Source: an uncultured Bacilli bacterium
GTDB lineage: Bacteria > Bacillota_I > Bacilli_A > RF39 > UBA660
Length of the DNA stretch: 46,200 nt
Assembly (NCBI GenBank): GCA_944355355.1
Contig: CALVQE010000005.1
Location: forward strand, 1-46,200
Direction: 5' to 3'
Below the pieces are notes generated by a model. That model saw nothing but the letters and a program-made list of their open reading frames with translations. It did no database searches and was not told the DNA's origin. Below are positions 42,173 through 46,200 of the stretch, piece after piece. The number at the start of each line of letters is the position of its first letter. Position 1 is the first letter of the stretch. The translations under genes were made by a program, and so were the position numbers.

Positions 42173-44296
42173 TTAAGCTCCTTCCACCATATATGGATTA
42201 CTAGCTGTTCCATCTCCCAATTTTAAACTATCAGCCTTTAGATTTATAACGGGCCTTACACCGTACGAGCCACTCACGCCGCTGACGCTGCCCGCACCAC
42301 CACTCGAACCGACGCCACGAACATACGCACTGCTGCCATAGAAGCGGTCAGGCGACATGGTCCAGTAATAGTTGCCGGTATATAAATAATAACCATAATT
42401 ACTATTACTATATCCTCCTGCTAAATAAACCTCATCGGTATTAACAAGTCCGATTGGATACGTTAAATCTCCATTTCCTGTCACTTCATCATCTACTGTA
42501 AAGCGATCATTTTGATTTGGACATGTAAGTCGTGTTCCATTACTAGAACTATACCAGTGATATTGAGTATAACTTGTTCCTGTACCTGTACCACTATTGG
42601 ATGAACTAAACGAACGATCATTACAGAATAAGGTATCTGCAATATATTGTTCGTACTCTGTTCCAAGTATATGTTCCTCATACCAATCATCTACTTTTCC
42701 TTTAATGGTACTATCTGTTATGTTAGCATGAGTATCTTCATATGTTGTTCCTATTCTACTTATTGTCTTTACATTGGCTGTTGTAATGGTGTTTTCACTT
42801 TCTATATAATATAATGTCGTACAACTAGAGATTGTACTTGCACAAGTGTATTTTCCTACCTAACTTCCATCATATACACTTCTTGTATAATCCGTGAGTC
42901 TAAATTGTCCGGTGGTTTTATCAAAAGTATATCCAGTTCCATAAGAGTAATTTCTTGCTAAATCTCTTGTAGTTCGACTTGTTTCATGATTCTCTTCATA
43001 TCCGGCGTCTGTACGTGTTCTAGTATATCTATATACATATGCCTGATAGGAATCATAATAAGAGTCTATAGCATAAAGAATAGTACAACTTGTTGATGTA
43101 TTAGAAAGACAAGTATATTTTCCTACTAATTCTTCACTCCATATAGCCTGAGTTGGATTTACTAAAGTATATGTTCCTGTTGCTGTATCAAAGGTATAAC
43201 TATCTCCATAATAGTAGTAATTGTTTAAAGTTTGAGTACTTGTTGTTTCACTTGTTTCAGGTTCTCCCCATATATTATCGCCATACATATAGCCGACATA
43301 TGCATTGTTATTAGAACTTGAATTGTATGCACTGGTTCCTATTTGGGTGTAATCTGTTTTTCCGTCATAATATCCATTTTTTAAAACATCACTTTTATTT
43401 GGTAAAGCATCAATCACACTGGCATCTCCAGCATAAATCATCCTTATACTTCCATCTCCATTGATTCTTAGTATTCGCCAGTAGTATCCTCCAAACTTTA
43501 CCCAGTTGTTTTCAACGTTACCACGGTAATAATAAGAAGTCCCATAATCGTCTGGGGCACTACAAAGATAGCCATTTGTGCTTTCACCACTAGTCACTTG
43601 AACTGTTCCATCATCATTTACAATTGGACATCCTTCAGCGTTATCTGCATCTGCTAAGATACTACACTGAATGGAATCTTCTCCATACTTCTCCACACAA
43701 AGTTCATAATCACTTGGCATATGATCAATATAACTTGCTGTAACCGTAATCTTACTAGCAAGAGATGTATTCATAACATCTACATCTGCCATCGTAATAT
43801 TCTCATCCATCCATAATCTTAAATCATAACTTACACTTTCATTATGATCTAAATATCCTGTTTTGAGTTTAAAAGATGTTACTGCATTATCTAATGTCGT
43901 TTGTACAACTTCATTACTAGATAACAATACAGGTGTATCTTCGTTTAGTTCAACTTTAATTGCCTCATAACGACTCAAAGTAGATGAATCTAAAACTTCA
44001 AGGTTTATTTGATACGATGCATAAGCTGAGCATTGATTGGTAATCGTAAACGTATAAGGAGTTAAAGTCTTACCTTCTTCATCGGTTATTGGATAAGCTT
44101 TATCTAAAGATATAGCATCTGTATCTTCAGTAAAAGTTAGTTGAAAACAATCTGAAGCAAGCATATTTGTATCTTTTTGATTAAAACTCAAAGTCCACAA
44201 AGCATAAGAAATACCTATAAATATACAAATAACCAAAACGATTCCAACAATATAATAAGCCTTCTTTGTCCTAATCTTTTCCTTTAAATCACTCAC
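42173..44296 (-). pseudogene. DGR target 2: paralogous surface protein with an in-frame amber codon
   Basis: One continuous reading frame of 708 codons, broken only by TAG at 42860-42862 (after ...SVYDGS, before VGKYTC). Without it the protein matches target 1 throughout: membrane helix, DCFQLTFTED module, Cys-rich linker, YYYRGNVENNWVKFGGYYWRI and a C-terminal YYWTMSP...YGVRPVINLKA domain. A second VGKYTC segment lies earlier (near 43100-43130), so the middle contains an internal repeat. As written, the product is a 478-residue protein lacking the variable domain. TAG is a normal stop elsewhere here (htpG, nusB, mnmA). GTG at 44296 is favoured, 6 bases after AAGGTG; GTG 44305 is also in frame. 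Confidence 0.8.
42269..42349 (-). repeat. Variable region 2 (DGR-like)
   Basis: The partner of 40323-40403. Here most AAY positions read as Gly, Ser, Asp, Arg or Tyr codons (GGC, AGC, GAC, CGC, TAT). Strikingly G+C-rich in an AT-rich genome. Confidence 0.75.
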
Positions 44297-44346
44297 GATA
44301 AACACCTTCTCCTACTAGTTTGTTCTACTTTCCTTACGATAATACA

Positions 44347-44376
44347 AGTATAGCACAGAAAGTGGTTGTTTATCAA
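44347..44376 (-). promoter_or_regulatory. Promoter of the surface-protein operon
   Basis: TTGATA (44371-44376), 18 bases, TATACT (44347-44352) on the minus strand, about 50 bases before the start codon. Confidence 0.7.
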
Positions 44377-44423
44377 TTTAAAAAATAGTTTTATATACTT
44401 AAAGTTTATTTAGCAATAAAAAT

Positions 44424-44464
44424 CCACCAGCTAAGCTGGTGGTTTTATTATGGCCTCTAAGGCC
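44424..44464 (-). other. Hairpins at the 3' end of the IS200-type element
   Basis: CCACCAGC-TAA-GCTGGTGG (44424-44442) is an 8-bp hairpin with flanking A/T runs, and GGCCT-CTA-AGGCC follows at 44452-44464. They lie about 65-100 bases past the tnpA stop, as expected for a terminator or a right-end hairpin of an IS200/IS605 element. The exact element end is not defined. Confidence 0.5.
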
Positions 44465-44528
44465 TTCATACTGGCAGCACTAGATTGTGCTCCGAAAGGT
44501 TCGTCTTCCGCACTACGTTTACTACACG

Positions 44529-44687
44529 CTATTTAAATAGCTTCATTTGTTTTACTTTCTTGCCAGTGAATGGATCGATGTACTCTTTACTGCTTAAATC
44601 ATCTTTCAATTTATCTTCTTTTAATTGATTTGCTATATATTCTTTGATTGCTTTAGTATTTTTTCCTACTGTATCCACATAATACCC
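44529..44687 (-). pseudogene. tnpA: IS200-type tnpA, C-terminal part
   Basis: The minus-strand frame ending at TAG 44529 reads GYYVDTVGKNTKAIKEYIAN, then LSSKEYIDPFTGKKVKQMKLFK. This is the C-terminal end of the Y1 single-strand transposase of IS200/IS605 elements. It joins exactly, across the 10-base duplication, to the frame at 46116-46200, so the gene was split by the IS4-family element. Confidence 0.88.
44678..44687. repeat. Target-site duplication, left copy
   Basis: CATAATACCC, repeated at 46116-46125 on the other side of the IS. Confidence 0.88.
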
Positions 44688-46115
44688 CAATGCTGTCAAC
44701 TTAAGACAATACTGTGGTTATTTTATTTTCACATATTATATCTAATATTAGTTGAATATTTATTTCTTCCACTTGTATATGCTTTTCGAGTATATGATCT
44801 ATTTGGATTAATTGCTACTAAATTTTTTTCTGCCTTCTCCAAAATTATATTGTATAATTCACTTTTTTTCTTTTTTCCCTTCACGAAAATCATAGCAATT
44901 AAAATATTTTTTAACCATCCTGCCAGCAAATTTACATTAGGCTTATATTCATATTTTAAATTTTTATCTTCGTGTTTTTTTTGGATTTTTTCGTTAGCAT
45001 CATGTTTTATATCTTGTAATAAATTAAAAACGTAAATCTGAGCATAAAAATCTTGTTCTATTGTTATTTTAGTTTTTCCAGTAAAATTTTCGATATGTAA
45101 CTTATTTTTTAATATATCGTATCCGATTTCTATTTGCCATCTTTTAAAATATACACTTTTCATTTCATTTTCGGATATTATTGTTTCAGAAATATTGCTT
45201 AACAAATACTCAATTTCACCTGTATCTAGTATTACTTTAGTAAATCTTACTGATATATTTTTTATTTCCTTTAATTCTTTTTTTATTGCTTCATCTTCAA
45301 TCTTACGTAGCCTATCACCACATACATCTAATTTTAACCATTCATCATTTGTAATCATATGTCTTTTTTCTTTTTCATACATATTTGTGCTTTGCAATCT
45401 GAAAATATATTTTGCTCCTATTTTTTCTAAAAACCAAATTAAATCAATTCCTGGATATCCTCGATCAAAGATTATGATACTTTTAGTTAAATCTATAATT
45501 TTTCCAGCTTCTGTTACATTCTTTTTTGCAAGATTTTTTTCTCCTTGTTCGCAATCGGTTATTGTAGCATCTATTATAAATTCATTTTCAATATCATATA
45601 TTCCTGACACTCTCGCTCTTGCTGATTCTCTATGTCCTGAACTGTTTTTTTGCGTTTTAAATATTTCTCTTAACTCTTTAGTGTTTGGAATTTCAAATAT
45701 TGAACCATCTACTGCTAAAACATGATATCCTTTATAAGTCTTTACTTCATCTTTTGAATTTGCATAAAAATCATTTAAATAATCTTTATATAAATCTATA
45801 AATATTGTTGGCTTCATATTTAATCTTTGTTTTGAAAAGGCTTGCTTGCTTATACTAATTTTATAACTATTGTTTTTCTGCTTTAAATATTCATCTAATT
45901 CCATGCTTGCTGTCCTTCCTTTTTGAAAAATTAGATACCACACATAATCCTTAAAGTTCATTTTTCTATTTCTAGTAAAGCTTTTTTGAGTGTTTTTGTA
46001 ATTTTCACAATTTTCACTTTTCATTATAATGTTTTTTAAACTTCTTTCTATTCTTTTATATGACATATGATACCACTAATTATTATACCAAATTTTTCTT
46101 AAGTTGACAGCATTG
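44688..46115 (-). mobile_element. Complete IS4-family insertion sequence (1428 bp)
   Basis: Perfect 18-bp terminal inverted repeats CAATGCTGTCAACTTAAG bound the element (44688-44705 and 46098-46115). A 10-bp direct repeat of the target flanks it. It carries one intact transposase gene. Intact ends, gene and duplication indicate a recent insertion. It lies inside an IS200-type tnpA. Confidence 0.93.
44729..46066 (-). CDS. IS4-family DDE transposase
   Basis: A 445-residue transposase with an RNase H-like core. The three catalytic sites are seen in HVLAVDGSIFEIPN (first Asp, near 116), IIIFDRGYPGIDL (second Asp, near 199) and the YREK signature Y-2-R-3-E-6-K in VYFKRWQIEIGYDILKNKL (near 309). 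The N-terminal third is basic and helical, for end binding. Its base composition is even richer in A+T than its neighbours. A second ORF on the opposite strand is only an antisense shadow. Confidence 0.95.
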   Translation of the reverse strand: MSYKRIERSLKNIIMKSENCENYKNTQKSFTRNRKMNFKDYVWYLIFQKGRTASMELDEYLKQKNNSYKISISKQAFSKQRLNMKPTIFIDLYKDYLNDFYANSKDEVKTYKGYHVLAVDGSIFEIPNTKELREIFKTQKNSSGHRESARARVSGIYDIENEFIIDATITDCEQGEKNLAKKNVTEAGKIIDLTKSIIIFDRGYPGIDLIWFLEKIGAKYIFRLQSTNMYEKEKRHMITNDEWLKLDVCGDRLRKIEDEAIKKELKEIKNISVRFTKVILDTGEIEYLLSNISETIISENEMKSVYFKRWQIEIGYDILKNKLHIENFTGKTKITIEQDFYAQIYVFNLLQDIKHDANEKIQKKHEDKNLKYEYKPNVNLLAGWLKNILIAMIFVKGKKKKSELYNIILEKAEKNLVAINPNRSYTRKAYTSGRNKYSTNIRYNM

Positions 46116-46125
46116 CATAATACCC
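46116..46125. repeat. Target-site duplication, right copy
   Basis: CATAATACCC, identical to 44678-44687. Confidence 0.88.
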
Positions 46126-46200
46126 TCGGCACCAAAATTGTCTTTGCCCATACTTATATTTCATATCTGCATGTCTTTCAAATATTAGCAATGTACTTTT
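46116..46200 (-). pseudogene. tnpA: IS200-type tnpA, central part (runs off the window)
   Basis: The minus strand reads STLLIFERHADMKYKYGQRQ, then FWCRGYY, the central part of an IS200-type TnpA. It is cut at GGGTATTATG, the target duplication of the IS4-family element. The catalytic Tyr and HUH motif are outside the window or in the lost join. Confidence 0.85.

Noticed and set aside
40323-42349. Simple divergence of paralogues as the cause of the variable block
   Set aside because: Drift would also leave synonymous changes in the 11 conserved codons and changes at third bases; these are almost absent. It stays the main alternative until a template and reverse transcriptase are found.
42860-42862. 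Amber codon as evidence of a recoded genetic code
   Set aside because: TAG ends htpG, nusB and mnmA at sensible places, so it is a normal stop here.
44625-45725. Plus-strand ORFs inside the IS4-family element
   Set aside because: They are antisense to the transposase and lack recognisable domains.

Overview
The window reads as a chromosome segment of an AT-rich, low-GC Gram-positive bacterium of the Bacilli/Mollicutes-related, largely uncultured gut type. This placement is inferred from gene content, not from a marker-gene search. Supporting observations are Shine-Dalgarno sites of the AAGGAGG type, the rnc-smc, nusB-xseA-xseB and tcdA/6S/rarA neighbourhoods, a type II peptide deformylase, sporulation-type genes (spoIVB, spoIIM, a YjcZ-like peptide), a BspA/DUF285 repeat protein and an archaeal/mycoplasma-type ProRS. 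TGA, TAA and TAG are all used as normal stops, so this is not the Mycoplasma code.

Layout. 1-890: tRNA-Gln, tRNA-Met/Ile2 and tRNA-Leu, plus a decayed tRNA-Lys 3' part. 890-5700: a ZnuA-like lipoprotein without its metal ligands, yidD, rnc and smc. 5700-8600: def with a small cysteine-containing ORF upstream, a sigma-factor-like protein, a MYG1-family protein and a YjcZ-like peptide. 8690-14280: ftsW, a PilC-like protein, a prepilin peptidase and a membrane-anchored DUF285 surface protein. 14330-22920: htpG under a CIRCE operator, mutS, an unknown gene, nusB, xseA, xseB and proS. 23020-30600: an Rpn-like nuclease, spoIVB, a DUF4044 peptide, spoIIM, mnmA, a zincin-like protein, a RelB/RelE toxin-antitoxin pair between direct repeats, a tnpB remnant and an HTH regulator. 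30720-40200: a UvrD-like helicase with zinc ribbons, a ZIP transporter, a phosphoesterase, xerD, rarA, gpsA, tcdA and 6S RNA. 40220-44300: a two-gene operon of large anchored surface proteins. 44400-46200: an IS200-type tnpA split by an IS4-family element.

The most striking feature is in the 40.2-44.3 kb operon. The C-terminal ends of the two surface proteins carry a 27-codon block in which 16 codons differ. All 16 are NNY codons changed at positions 1 and/or 2. The other 11 codons are identical to the base and contain almost no adenine. This is the pattern left by adenine-specific mutagenic retrohoming, so the two genes look like variable-protein targets of a diversity-generating retroelement. 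Its reverse transcriptase and template repeat are not in the window. The upstream target has a single in-frame amber codon. Its N-terminal anchor module is shared with the downstream target and with the DUF285 protein at 12.4 kb, so one anchor is combined with different display domains.

The other parts are mostly housekeeping: DNA repair and recombination (mutS, xseAB, xerD, rarA, UvrD-like), chromosome organisation (smc), RNA metabolism (rnc, nusB, 6S RNA, mnmA, tcdA) and the cell envelope (ftsW, gpsA, yidD). Accessory pieces (IS remnants, toxin-antitoxin, Rpn-like nuclease) sit between these conserved blocks. Many genes end in clear hairpin terminators, and one terminator sequence recurs three times.
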